DNA of 17,684 bases from GCA-003244245 sp049673305 (GTDB taxonomy: Bacteria; Actinomycetota; Actinomycetes; Mycobacteriales; Pseudonocardiaceae), in assembly GCA_049673305.1 (NCBI GenBank), contig JBATXM010000116.1, positions 1-17,684 on the forward strand. The letters are read 5' to 3'. The position numbers and the translations under genes are program-made. A model generated the notes under the pieces. That model made no database searches, was not told the DNA's origin, and worked only from the letters and a program-made list of their open reading frames with translations. The first letter of the stretch is position 1, and each line of letters opens with the position of its first letter. Positions 7,644-15,732 of the stretch are shown one piece after another.

Positions 7644-7738
7644 ACGTTCTGCGCGGAGGCAGACAATCCGCACGTCGGCCGCTCGTGCGCACGGCGCTTG
7701 CACCCCGGCTGACCACCGAAGATGCCCACTCCCACGTC

Positions 7739-7781
7739 CTGGGGGTCAAGGGGTCGCAGGTTCAAATCCTGTCGTCCCGAC
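7739..7781 (+). other. 3' half of tRNA-Pro(GGG): integration (att) site remnant
   Basis: Reading from the anticodon loop CTGGGGG (7739-7745): anticodon-stem 3' strand TCAAG (7746-7750), variable loop GGGTC, T-stem GCAGG / CCTGT with loop TTCAAAT (7756-7772), acceptor 3' strand CGTCCCG (7773-7779) and discriminator A (7780), no encoded CCA. The 5' half is absent: no CGGGACG acceptor partner or D-arm lies upstream. Tyrosine integrases of pSAM2-type actinobacterial elements are known to use the 3' part of tRNA-Pro as attachment core and duplicate it on integration, so this is best read as attL/attR and not a working tRNA. No integrase gene is visible in the window. Confidence 0.85.
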
Positions 7782-7798
7782 GGTGTTACCGCAGGTCA

Positions 7799-7831
7799 GA
7801 GGCCAGATCATCAGGAAGATGATCTGGCCTC
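7799..7831. terminator. Perfect 14-bp hairpin after the tRNA fragment
   Basis: GAGGCCAGATCATC and GATGATCTGGCCTC are exact complements around the 5-nt loop AGGAA. There is no T-tract on either side, as is common in high-GC actinomycetes. It lies 18 bp after the tRNA fragment, so it could be the original tRNA terminator, or a protein-binding dyad within the attachment region. Confidence 0.6.
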
Positions 7832-7840
7832 GTGATCGTT

Positions 7841-7862
7841 CGTTAGCCTGGCGTTAGCGGAC
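7841..7862. repeat. 11-bp tandem pair right of att site
   Basis: CGTTAGCCTGG is followed directly by CGTTAGCGGAC; the first seven bases are identical. Together with 7622-7643 it brackets the tRNA-Pro core, the geometry of arm-type integrase sites. Confidence 0.45.
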
Positions 7863-7912
7863 GTAGCCTCAGAGTGTGGCATCCACGATGGTCCGATCCG
7901 GCACACCGACGA

Positions 7913-9064
7913 TCAGGGGTGGGGCTGCGTGTCGTCTTCGCCCTTGTTGTCTGCCTGTGGGGTTCCAGAAGTCGGTAACCTGCGCTGAGCAGCAGCTTTA
8001 TGCCTCCGTTCATACTCATTGATCAAGCCACCCAGTATCGGCCGGCGCTTGATCTGTTCATGGCTGAGGTCGGCTACGGAGTGGGCCGGGTGCGGAGGGC
8101 AGAGTTCACAGGCGCGGTGGGGTCGTTGACCGTTGTAGTGCCGAACATACTTCGCGAGCATGGTACGCAGGTGACGCTCGCTGAAGATCAGCATACTGTC
8201 GGTGAGTTCGGCTCTGAGCGTATGCACGAACCTTTCAGCAAAACAGTTCGCCTGCGGGCAACGAGGAGGAATCCGCACCACATGGATGCCTACATCGGCG
8301 AGAATAGCATCGCATGATGCTGTGAACTGTCCGGCACGGTCGCGGATGAGGAACCGGAACTGGGTGACGCGATCGTCAAGATCCATGACCAGGTTGCGAA
8401 CCTGCTGTGTGGTCCACCTGCCATCGGGATTCGTGGTCGTGCCCAGCAGGTGCACGGACCGACTGCCAACCTCCAACACGAAGAACATGTAGATCTACTT
8501 GAGTGTCACCGCGCAGTCGACGTGAAAGAAGTCGCAGGCCAACATCGTGGATGCTTGGGCGCGCAGGAATTGACGCCAGGTCGTGTCGGTGTCCCGGACC
8601 GGTGCTGGCGGTATCCGTAACCCCTGCAGGACGCGGCGGATCGTTGACGCTCCCACGCGGTGGCCGAGTTTGAGTAGCTCGCCCCGGATTCTTTGGTATC
8701 CCCAGGTGGGATTGCCCTTGGCCATGCGCTCGATCAAACTGGCCACAGCGTCCTGGACGGGTGGACGTCCGCGACAGGGCGGATACGTCCATTTCTTGGC
8801 GACCAGGCGACGATGCCAGCGCAGGATCGTGCCCGGTATGACCAAGCGATGCTCCCGCAGCTTCTGCGGCAGCCTGCGGACCAGCGCGGCGAACATCGCT
8901 CGGTCTGCCCAGTCCAGACGGGGCTTGGGGTTGGCTCTGCGTAACACGGCGACTTCATGGCGCAGGACAAGGAGTTTGACGTCTTTGGATGTCGATGATC
9001 GGCCGAGCAGCAACAGCAGGTTCAGCAGCTGTAGCAAGATCAAATATAGCAGGCGAAGCGACAT
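7913..9064 (-). pseudogene. DDE transposase split by an in-frame amber codon
   Basis: The ATG at 9064 opens MSLRLLYLILLQ. Helix-turn-helix regions follow (LRHEVAVLRRANPKPRLDW; GNPTWGYQRIRGELLKLGH), then the catalytic core: first Asp in LACDFFHVD, second in RDRAGQF, Glu in QANCFAERFVHTLRAE. All three DDE residues are present. A TAG at 8495-8497 interrupts VTLK*IYMFFVLEVG exactly between the first and second Asp; the frame continues unchanged to a stop at 7913. The C-terminus is also odd: after GGLINEYERR the frame reads through the terminal inverted repeat into flanking DNA. Family members normally end a few residues after INEY, and GAACGGAGGCATAA suggests a small deletion before the usual stop. 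Two lesions make it probably inactive unless TAG is read through. Confidence 0.85.
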
Positions 9065-9144
9065 AACGCCTGATCATGCCATGAAGACCGAGTGCGCTGA
9101 TCACGCAGTTCAGAGGCTCAGGCCGACTTCTGGAACTCCACAGG
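7954..9144 (-). mobile_element. Insertion sequence, 1,191 bp, DDE transposase with LRHEVAVLRR N-terminus
   Basis: Terminal inverted repeats are 7954-7975 and 9123-9144, agreeing at 21 of 22 positions and beginning CCTGTGG. The right-end sequence, from AGTTCAGAGG onward, recurs at 12727-12763 in a second, degraded copy. I see no convincing target-site duplication in the flanks (GTTGTCTG on the left, CCGTCGGG on the right). The element carries a single leftward transposase gene interrupted by a stop codon. The protein has an integrase-core (rve) domain like the IS3/IS481 groups; exact family assignment needs a database search. Confidence 0.85.
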
Positions 9145-9221
9145 CCGTCGGGCAGGGGATTAGTCGTGTGCACGGTGGGGTATGTGGAGGTCGCGTGGTG
9201 GTGGTCGCCGCGCGATAACGT

Positions 9222-9226
9222 GGAGG
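9222..9226 (+). promoter_or_regulatory. Ribosome binding site of the catalase
   Basis: GGAGG four bases before the ATG at 9231. It decides for that ATG over the in-frame TTG one codon upstream. Confidence 0.8.
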
Positions 9227-9230
9227 TTTG

Positions 9231-11480
9231 ATGCCGTCAAAGAAGTCTGCCGCCAAGGTCGCCACTGCCGCGTTGGAGGAGTTGATTCCTGGGGTGCCGG
9301 GCATCGAGCCTCCAACGGTGGCGGAGCCGACCGAGCCGCGTGCACCGTTGCCGCCGAAGCCAGACCAGAGCGCCCCGGCGGTGGTGTCGGCGACCGGTGT
9401 TGTTGTGGAGGGGCGGGAGCGGCTGCGGGCCCAGGAGGGCTCGTATCTGACGACCGCGCAGGGGGTCCGGTTGCGGGAGACCGATCACTCCCTGACGGCT
9501 GGAGTGCGGGGTCCGACGCTACTACGTGATCACCATCTGCGGGAGAAGGTGATGCATTTCGACCATGAGCGCATCCCGGAGCGGGTCGTGCATGCCCGCG
9601 GGGCTGCGGCGCATGGGGTGTTCGAATCTTATGGGTCCGCTGCGAAGCTGTCCAGAGCCGGGTTTCTGGCCAAGGGTGTCCAGACGCCGGTATTCGTCCG
9701 GTTCTCCACTGTGCTTGGCTCGCGTGGGTCGGCGGACACGGTGCGTGACACCCGGGGGTTTGCGACGAAGTTCTATACCGAAGACGGCAACTTCGACCTG
9801 GTGGGCAACAACATCCCGGTGTTCTTCATCCAGGACGGAATCAAGTTTCCCGACGTGGTGCATGCCGCGAAGCCTCACCCCGATCGGGAAATCCCACAGG
9901 CCCAGAGCGCACATGACACATTCTGGGATTTCGTGTCGCTGCACACCGAGGCCACTCATCACACGCTGTGGAACATGTCAGACCGCGGCCTGCCCCGCTC
10001 GTGGCGCACGATGGAGGGCTTCGGAGTACATACCTTCCGCCTGGTGGACGCCAAGGACAACACGACGCTGGTGAAGTTCCACTGGAAACCGACGGCAGGG
10101 GTGCATTCGCTGATATGGGAGGAGGCCCAGATCGCAGCCGGTGTCGACCCGGACTTCCACCGCCGCGACTTGGCCGATGCGATCGAGACGGGTGCGTTCC
10201 CGCAATGGGAACTGGGGATCCAAACCTTTCCCGACACCGAAAACCAGATGTTCGAGGGCATCGATCTACTCGACCCGACGAAACTGGTCCCGGAGGAATT
10301 GGCCCCCGTGGCGCCGATCGGCATGATGACGCTCAACGCCAACCCGACGAACTTCTTCGCCGAGACCGAACAGGTCGCCTTCCACACTGGACATCTCGTG
10401 CCCGGGATTGACGTCACTGACGACCCGCTGTTGGCCGCCCGGATGTTTTCCTACCTCGATACCCAACTCACCCGCCTCGGTGGGCCGAACTTCGCTCAGA
10501 TCCCGATCAACCGACCCCGCGTGCCGGTTAACGACATGCTCCGCGACGGCTTCCATCAGGACGCGGTGCATTCCGGTGTCGCCCCGTACCGGCCGCAGTC
10601 ACTCGACGGTGGCTGTCCATTTCTCGCCGGCGACGACGTCGGCGCGTTCGTCGACGTGCCCAGCGTCATCGCCGCGGGGCATGCGGTGCGGGAGAAACCC
10701 GCATCGTTCGCCGATCACTACAGCCAACCGCGGATGTTTTGGCTCAGTCTCTCCCCCGTCGAGAAAGACCACACGATCCAGGCATTCACCTTCGAACTCG
10801 GCAAGTGCTACGAGACCGCCATCCGGGAACGGACGCTGCAGGTGCTCGCCAACGTTGACCCCGACCTCTGCGCCGGCGTCGCCGAAGGTCTGGATCTGCC
10901 GGCACCCAAGCCGACGGAAAAGCTGGCGGACGTGAAGCCCAGTGCGGCCCTGTCCCAGATCGGTCAGAGCTGGCCGGTGACCGGGCGCATCATCGGCATC
11001 ATTGTCGGCGACGATCCCGACCTGAAGGACCTGCGCACAGTCCGGAAGGAAATCTTCGCCGCCGGGATGGTACCGTTGATCATTGCCCCGAAAGCCGGCA
11101 TGCTTACCGACGGGCGCGACACACCGCTGCCCGTTCAACGCACATTCCTCACGGCCCGATCCGTCGAGTTCGACGCTCTCCTCATCGCTGGCGGCCCTAT
11201 CGCCCCAGGACATGACGCCCAAGCCTCGCTCGACGCCAAAGCCACCGTAGCCCACACAGCAGTGGACCCCCGCGTCCTGCTCATGCTCGCCGAAGCGTTC
11301 CGACACTCCAAGACCATCGGCGGCTGGGGCGACGCAGTCACCATCCTCGCCGCCGCAGGCTGCCCGACCGACGCCCCAGGAATCGTCCTCGCGGATACAC
11401 CGACCGACGTCCTCGGACAACTCACCGACCTCCTCGGGACCCACCGCGTCTGGGAACGCTTCCCCACCCGAGCCAGTTGA
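9231..11480 (+). CDS. katE: Large-subunit monofunctional catalase (HPII type)
   Basis: Catalase splits hydrogen peroxide into water and oxygen in the cytoplasm. The 749-residue product is close in length to E. coli HPII (753). The heme-catalase core covers about 75-560: distal His121 (ERVVHARG), Asn194 (DLVGNNIPVFFIQD) and the proximal Tyr408 in RMFSYLDTQLTRLGG. His385 (EQVAFHTGHLVPG) lies where HPII has the His covalently bonded to the proximal Tyr, so the same cross-link is possible. About residues 583-745 form the flavodoxin/DJ-1-like C-terminal domain (GRIIGIIVGDDPDL, FDALLIAGG) typical of large-subunit catalases. The first 75 residues are a Pro/Ala-rich arm as usual. It is intact and monocistronic. 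The insertion sequence ends 86 bp before the start codon, so its native upstream promoter region may have been cut off or replaced. Confidence 0.97.
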   Translation: MPSKKSAAKVATAALEELIPGVPGIEPPTVAEPTEPRAPLPPKPDQSAPAVVSATGVVVEGRERLRAQEGSYLTTAQGVRLRETDHSLTAGVRGPTLLRDHHLREKVMHFDHERIPERVVHARGAAAHGVFESYGSAAKLSRAGFLAKGVQTPVFVRFSTVLGSRGSADTVRDTRGFATKFYTEDGNFDLVGNNIPVFFIQDGIKFPDVVHAAKPHPDREIPQAQSAHDTFWDFVSLHTEATHHTLWNMSDRGLPRSWRTMEGFGVHTFRLVDAKDNTTLVKFHWKPTAGVHSLIWEEAQIAAGVDPDFHRRDLADAIETGAFPQWELGIQTFPDTENQMFEGIDLLDPTKLVPEELAPVAPIGMMTLNANPTNFFAETEQVAFHTGHLVPGIDVTDDPLLAARMFSYLDTQLTRLGGPNFAQIPINRPRVPVNDMLRDGFHQDAVHSGVAPYRPQSLDGGCPFLAGDDVGAFVDVPSVIAAGHAVREKPASFADHYSQPRMFWLSLSPVEKDHTIQAFTFELGKCYETAIRERTLQVLANVDPDLCAGVAEGLDLPAPKPTEKLADVKPSAALSQIGQSWPVTGRIIGIIVGDDPDLKDLRTVRKEIFAAGMVPLIIAPKAGMLTDGRDTPLPVQRTFLTARSVEFDALLIAGGPIAPGHDAQASLDAKATVAHTAVDPRVLLMLAEAFRHSKTIGGWGDAVTILAAAGCPTDAPGIVLADTPTDVLGQLTDLLGTHRVWERFPTRAS

Positions 11481-12029
11481 AGGGCAGCGCCAGGCGCAGG
11501 TGAGGTCGGGGATCGTGAAGGTAGCTGTCCCCGAGTGCCATCTGGGTCCGGGTGTGTGTCTTACGCGAAGATTCATTGTTACCCTGCGGACTCTAGGGGG
11601 AGAGCGGGACAAAGTGGAGGAGGCTACGCGGTCAGACCTTGCCGATCGGGCACGTGGGTCAATCCCGGGTGCCAGCGGTGGAAGTCGTTGGCAAGTTGAT
11701 CGTTGAGAACTCGGGCGCGGACCTGCAAGCAGGTGTGTGCCGCGGGGGCTCTAGCGCAGCTGCTGGTTCGTGATATCCGCCTGCGGAGTCCGCCGTTGAG
11801 CCGACGATGGCCTCGCCAGCGTGGCGACGTTCGCCGTAGTGGGGGATGGAGCCGGCGTTGACCTGCAGGTAAGTGTCGGGGGTCGGGGAGCAACGGAACC
11901 ATGAGTACCACTGCAGCGTGCGGAGTGACTGGTTGATCAGGTTCCGGTGGGAATGTCGAATGCGGGGCCGCGTTCGGCGCGCGATGGTGGCTGCAGCAGG
12001 CCGAGGCGGGAGCGAGACATCCCATTCCG
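11481..12029. other. Gene-poor region downstream of catalase
   Basis: No confident gene. A leftward frame continues here from the transposase remnant at 12030-12478 without stops to 11624, but its sequence no longer resembles a transposase, and a competing leftward frame (11659-12087) is equally unrecognisable. Both contain the inverted-repeat-rich CCTGCAGGT / ACCTGCAAGCAGGT stretches at 11720-11870. I see no clear terminator after katE. Confidence 0.4.
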
Positions 12030-12478
12030 GCGCGTGTGAGGATTGCCCAGACCGTGGAGGCGCCGACCTGATGGCCCATGCCGGCACGTTCTCCAGCGAT
12101 GCGCCGGTATCCCCAGTCCGGGTTCCCGCTGGCGAGACGCAGAATCACCCTGCGCAGCGGTGGTGACGTGGGTGGGCGGCTGGGTCGCTGGCTCTTGGTG
12201 GTCCATCGTCGTGTAACCAAGTCGGTGTGCCAGCGCAAGAGCGTGCCGGGGGTGACAAATAGATGTCGGCGACGGGTCTTGGGGAGCAGTCGGGCCAGCG
12301 CGCTGAGCAGGGCACGGTCTGCTCAGGTCGGGCGAGGGCGTGTGACCTGCCGACGCAAGATGCTCACCTGGTGGCGCAGCACCAGGATCTCCGCAGTCTT
12401 GGACGCCTCCGATCGCATGAGGAGCGCAAACCAGGTGCTGAGCTGGCAGAAGATCAGGTACACGAGCCGTAACGTCAC
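12030..12478 (-). pseudogene. Degraded transposase N-terminal half
   Basis: From a GTG at 12478 the frame reads TLRLVYLIFCQLSTWF, then LVLRHQVSILRRQVTRPRPT, a stop TGA (12323-12325) where family members usually have Trp (PTWADRALL), then ADRALLSALARLLPKTRRR, TPGTLLRWHTDLVTRRW, GNPDWGYRRIAGERAGMGH and GASTVWAILTRAG. Recognisable similarity to the transposase at 7913-9064 ends there; the catalytic core is missing. It is therefore a truncated relative of a different subgroup from the intact-ended IS. Confidence 0.8.
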
Positions 12479-12547
12479 GGACGCCGATCATGCCGAACCG
12501 AACCCGACACGCATCACCCTAGGTCAGCACAGTGGCCGAGTATCAGG

Positions 12548-12763
12548 CACGGGGGCTTGGGGTTGGCTCTACGCAGCACAGCGACTTCGTGACGCAGCAC
12601 TCCTTGGACGCCGACGAGCGGCCGAGTAACAACAGCAGGTTCAGCAGCCCCAGGAAGATCAAATAAGGGAGACGCAACGACACGGCTCACGATCATGCCC
12701 TGGCGGCCGAGTACACCGACCACCCAGCTCAGAGGCACAGGCCGACTTCTGGAACCCCACAGG
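12548..12763 (-). mobile_element. Right-end fragment of a second copy of the 1.2-kb IS
   Basis: Bases 12742-12763 are identical to the inverse complement of the inverted repeat at 9123-9144 except one base, and match the 7954-7975 repeat exactly in inverted form. Inside it the leftward sequence encodes SLRLPYLIFLGLLNLLLLLG and LRHEVAVLRRANPKP, matching the transposase start, but a small internal deletion around 12600 shifts the frame. Similarity stops near 12550 at the GGGGCTTGGGGTTGG segment. It keeps about 215 bp of the element. Confidence 0.82.
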
Positions 12764-13130
12764 GTGTTCACCGGTGGGAGACCTGGCCGGTTCGGGTACT
12801 GCCACGTGCGGGTCACCAGGCGCCGGTGCCAGGCCAGCAGCGTCGCTGGCGTGAGCAGCCGGTGCTCCCGCAGCCGGCGCGGCAACAGCCGGGTCAACGC
12901 GGACAGAACCGCTCGATCCGGCCATGAGGGCCGTGGCTGGCTGACTTGGCGACGCAATACCGCGACCTCGTGCCGCAGCGTCAACAGCTCGGCGGCGATC
13001 ACCGACACACGACCGCCGATCGTGCCTGACCCTAATCGGCACCGAACCCGCAGGTCAACGGTACTCGCGAGGTTGTGGCGCGGTACAGGACTTCGGACCA
13101 GCCGATACACCAGCCGATACACCAGCCACC
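12764..13130 (-). pseudogene. Older transposase N-terminal fragment, interrupted by the IS end
   Basis: Leftward reading gives LLTLRHEVAVLRRQVSQPRPSWPDRAVLSALTRLLPRRLREHRLLTPATLLAWHRRLVTRTWQYP (in several windows of the frame), a related but distinct transposase start. The frame runs straight into the terminal inverted repeat of the second IS copy at 12763, so the IS was inserted into this gene. The rest of the gene is gone. Near its start a 12-bp tandem duplication (AGCCGATACACC twice, about 13092-13118) encodes repeated VYRL. Confidence 0.78.
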
Positions 13131-13198
13131 TCGCGCCGTGAATGCTGTTGGATTGAGCAGCGGACTCGGAGCTGGAGCAGTCGCAGTGTTGGCGGGTC

Positions 13199-14259
13199 GT
13201 GGCCCAGATCATCACGGAGGGCCACACCGCCTCGGGTGACGGGCTTCCCCGAGTGATCGCTGGGGCGGTGGGTCTGGTGGGGATGACGGCGCAGATGTAT
13301 CTGGTTGACCTTGCTCAGCGGACACTCTGGTCGGTCCCGAAAGGTCACAGGGGGGCGGTCTCCGTTGACGGCAGTCTGGCTGGGCGCGCATTCCAGTTCG
13401 TCAAGGTCCTCGTAGGCACCGATCCCAAGATGAGTGTGGTGCTGTGGGTTCCGATGGTCGATGGAACCGACCGGCTCGGCGTGCTGCTCCTGGGGTTGCC
13501 GGGCGGAGCCGACGGTGACGACCCCGGGTTGCGTCAGCGGTGCTCGGTGGTAGCCGGGCTGGCCGGCCATCTCGTAGCCACCAAGTTCGCCTACGGCGAC
13601 GCACTGAACGTCGCCCGCCGCAGCACACCGCTGACCGTGGATGCCGAGTTGCTCTGGCAACTCCTGCCACCGCTCACCTTCGCCTCCCGCGACTTGGTCA
13701 TCACCGCAGTGCTCGAACCGCACGACCGGGTCGGGGGCGACGGTTTCGACTACGCCGTCGATGAGCAGGTGGCGTTCTGCGGCCTCTTCGACGCTGTTGG
13801 CCACGACCTTCAAGCCGGTCTGACCACCGCCGTTGCCCTCGCCGCGATTCGCACCGCCCGCCGCAGCGGCGAGCGCGACCTCAGTGTGATTGCGCGCCGC
13901 GCCGACGCCGAGATCATCGCTCACGGCCGGGCAACCGTTTTGTCACTGCGGTTCTAGCACGCCTGAACATCAGCACCGGTAAGCTGAGCTACCTCGTCGC
14001 CGGGCATCCCCCGCCATTGCTACTGCGTGCGAACAGAACCGTGAAATCACTTCAGTACGGCCGTCGGGTACCTCTGGGCATACCCGGCTGCGACGTCGAA
14101 GTCGTACACGAGCATCTCGAGCCGGGCGCCCGGCTGCTGCTCTACACCGACGGCATCACCGAAGCCCGTGATGCCCATGGTCGACCTTTCGGAACCAACC
14201 GGCTGATCGACTTCGCCGAACGCGGCGGCAGCGTCGTGCCGCTTCCTTTGACTGAATAA
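13199..14259 (+). pseudogene. RsbU/SpoIIE-type PP2C phosphatase, frameshifted and truncated
   Basis: The GTG at 13199 opens a product with a GAF-like N-terminus (GLPRVIAGAVGLVGMTAQMYL) and then a SpoIIE phosphatase domain: VGGDGFDYAV and FCGLFDAVGHDLQAG with metal-binding Asp residues. The frame ends at a TAG at 13955-13957, but the same domain resumes in another frame from about 13930: GNRFVTAVLARLNISTGKL, YLVAGHPPPLLL, LLLYTDGITEARD. A one-base change near 13925-13930 explains this. The second frame stops at 14259 after FAERGGSV, without the usual final strand motif DDATLLLV, so the C-terminus is lost too. Such enzymes dephosphorylate anti-sigma-factor antagonists in partner-switching; this copy is probably inactive unless the frameshift is a sequencing error. 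No anti-sigma partner gene is adjacent. Confidence 0.85.
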
Positions 14260-14318
14260 GCCTCTCCTCTGGGACACCGGGGCTGGTGCGCTGCGGTGGA
14301 AACCGCTCCGGAGAGGAC

Positions 14319-14525
14319 CTACAGCGGGGCCAGCACGGAGGGCAGCACCTCCGACAGGCTCCCGTACTCGACGGAAGGGAGTGCCCGAAGCGCACGCACA
14401 GTTCGCTCGCCGACCGACAGGGACCGCCACCGTACGCGCATGCCCGAGTTCCGGCTCTGTCCTGCGACGCCGTGGTCCAGCGGCTGGTCGTTCACCAAGT
14501 GACAGGGCGGGTGTGCCTCCCTCAC
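14319..14525 (-). CDS. Possible 68-residue ORF coupled to upstream gene
   Basis: A GTG at 14525 overlaps the TGA of the preceding leftward gene by GTGA, a common translational-coupling arrangement. The product ends RALRALPSVEYGSLSEVLPSVLAPL; an internal ATG at 14441 would give 40 residues. I recognise no family. It may be chance in GC-rich DNA, or the overlap may be real operon structure. Confidence 0.3.
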   Translation of the reverse strand: MREAHPPCHLVNDQPLDHGVAGQSRNSGMRVRWRSLSVGERTVRALRALPSVEYGSLSEVLPSVLAPL

Positions 14526-14911
14526 CTTGCTGCCAGTACCGTGGCCAGTCCCTGGCAGTCAGCGACTGTGACGGTGAGGGCGGGATGGCGCAGGGTGCCG
14601 GTGGGCTCGATGCCGGGAACTGGTTCGCGAAAGGTGATACACAGGCCGCAGGCCCCGTTAGTGGCCATGGTCAGGCCTCGGTCGGCGAGGGAGAGATGTG
14701 CCGGTCCCGCCGTCTTGAGGAAGCCGAATGGTCCGGTGATGGCGGTTGACGTCACGTTGGTGAGGGTTGTTCGTACTCTCCAGAGTCCGAATCGGACGGC
14801 AAGCTCACCGTCGCGTATGCGGACCGCTGCGGTGGCCGGGGTGATGCCGAAGGGCAGGCCGGCGAGCCGGTAGGGGGTGGTGAACCGAAACGGGAAGGTT
14901 TGTGTCGTCAT
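14522..14911 (-). CDS. Conserved hypothetical protein, 129 residues
   Basis: The ATG at 14911 opens MTTQTFPFRF. The frame is open much farther upstream, but that part overlaps the DUF1990 gene and looks random. The product is a beta-rich soluble protein with no signal or membrane segment: RIRDGELAVRFGLWRVRT (47-64 approx.), GPAHLSLADRGLTMATN and FREPVPGIEP followed by LRHPALTVTVAD. I recall similar proteins of unknown function from actinomycetes, with the same GPAHLSLADRGLTxATN and EPVPGI pieces. It lies 86 bp after the DUF1990 gene in the same direction and is probably cotranscribed. Function unknown. Confidence 0.78.
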   Translation of the reverse strand: MTTQTFPFRFTTPYRLAGLPFGITPATAAVRIRDGELAVRFGLWRVRTTLTNVTSTAITGPFGFLKTAGPAHLSLADRGLTMATNGACGLCITFREPVPGIEPTGTLRHPALTVTVADCQGLATVLAAR

Positions 14912-14997
14912 CGGAATAGTTACTACCCGCTGGACGACAGCTTCAACCTGGTGCGGGAGCGCGCATCTGGTGGCGCGAGCTCGTTTGCCCAAAAGGC

Positions 14998-15726
14998 TCA
15001 CCGGGCGGGGTTGTGTTGGCGGATGGTGAGGTGATCGAGTAGGTGTGGTTCGATCCCGGAGGGCACCAGCACCAGATCGTCGATCTTCAACGGTGACCGC
15101 GCAGCGGCCGGGGTGGGCGTGCCGGTCAGCGACGCCTGCACCAGCTCGTGCAACCGCTGTCCGCATCGACGGTAGAACCGCAACTGAGTGCGGCGTCCGA
15201 ATAACAGCCAGCCCAGCCGGAGGATCCACCCGAGAGTGGGCGATCGCTGGGATTGACAGGAGGCGATGAACTCGACCTGACCGCTGTCCAGATGCTTGAT
15301 CACCTCATAGGTCACCTTGCCGCGCTCGAGGTGGTGCTCAAGGGTCTGGTAGGCCCACCCCCACACCTTCTCTTGTTGCCGGGTTTCGTCGATGAGAGCG
15401 GTGATGCGTACTCCCATGTAGAACCGCAGTGCGGAGAAGCGGCCCTCGAGCAGCAGGGTGCGGCCCAGCAGCGGGTCGTGACGGTGATAGACCGCGCGAA
15501 CAAGCTCGGGTGGGGTGAACTCGTAGTCCCGGACCAGGTCGCGGGCGGTCTCCCACACCCCGCCGGGCTCTGGCGGGCCGGGTCGCTCACGCCCGACCAG
15601 GCTGCGGTGCACATCGAAGTTCCAGTCGGGGGGACGTACTTCGCTGGGATCATAGTTGATCTCGCAATTGCGCAACTCGGCCAGCGCCGTGACGTAGTCG
15701 ATGTTGCCCAACAGCCGGTCGCGCAC
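14998..15726 (-). CDS. DUF1990 family protein
   Basis: 242 residues from a GTG at 15726, six bases after the stop of the small upstream gene. Recognisable pieces of DUF1990 are TPPELVRAVYHRHDPLLGRT, LLEGRFSALRFYMGVRITAL, VWGWAYQTLEHHLERGKVTYEVIKHLDSGQVEFIA and FGRRTQLRFYRRC (quoted in part). The family is widespread in actinomycetes and plants; it has an SRPBCC-like look and no assigned reaction. No membrane segment or signal peptide is visible. The divergent gene at 16046 appears to be another member, so the two may work together. The last 35 residues (TPTPAAARSPLKIDD onward) are a less conserved tail. Confidence 0.83.
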   Translation of the reverse strand: MRDRLLGNIDYVTALAELRNCEINYDPSEVRPPDWNFDVHRSLVGRERPGPPEPGGVWETARDLVRDYEFTPPELVRAVYHRHDPLLGRTLLLEGRFSALRFYMGVRITALIDETRQQEKVWGWAYQTLEHHLERGKVTYEVIKHLDSGQVEFIASCQSQRSPTLGWILRLGWLLFGRRTQLRFYRRCGQRLHELVQASLTGTPTPAAARSPLKIDDLVLVPSGIEPHLLDHLTIRQHNPAR

Positions 15727-15732
15727 CGCAGC

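Noticed and set aside
6700..7712. Overlapping rightward open frames of 180-280 codons
   Set aside because: Low-complexity Arg/Pro/Thr-rich translations in GC-rich repeats, no ribosome site, no recognisable fold.
7238..7765. Leftward open frame of 175 codons across copy C (contains DDLARWKLCGIP)
   Set aside because: It reads through a long palindrome and the tRNA fragment region. Corresponding frames in copies A and B share only a handful of residues and are broken differently.
7739..7781. Functional tRNA-Pro gene
   Set aside because: The 5' half (acceptor, D-arm, anticodon-stem 5' strand) is absent upstream.
10599..11612. Antisense open frame of 337 codons under the catalase
   Set aside because: A shadow of katE caused by its G/C-rich third positions; the sense frame has all catalase residues.
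13055..13924. Leftward open frame of 289 codons opposite the phosphatase
   Set aside because: The sense strand carries the SpoIIE motifs; the antisense translation is Gly/Arg/His-rich and matches nothing.
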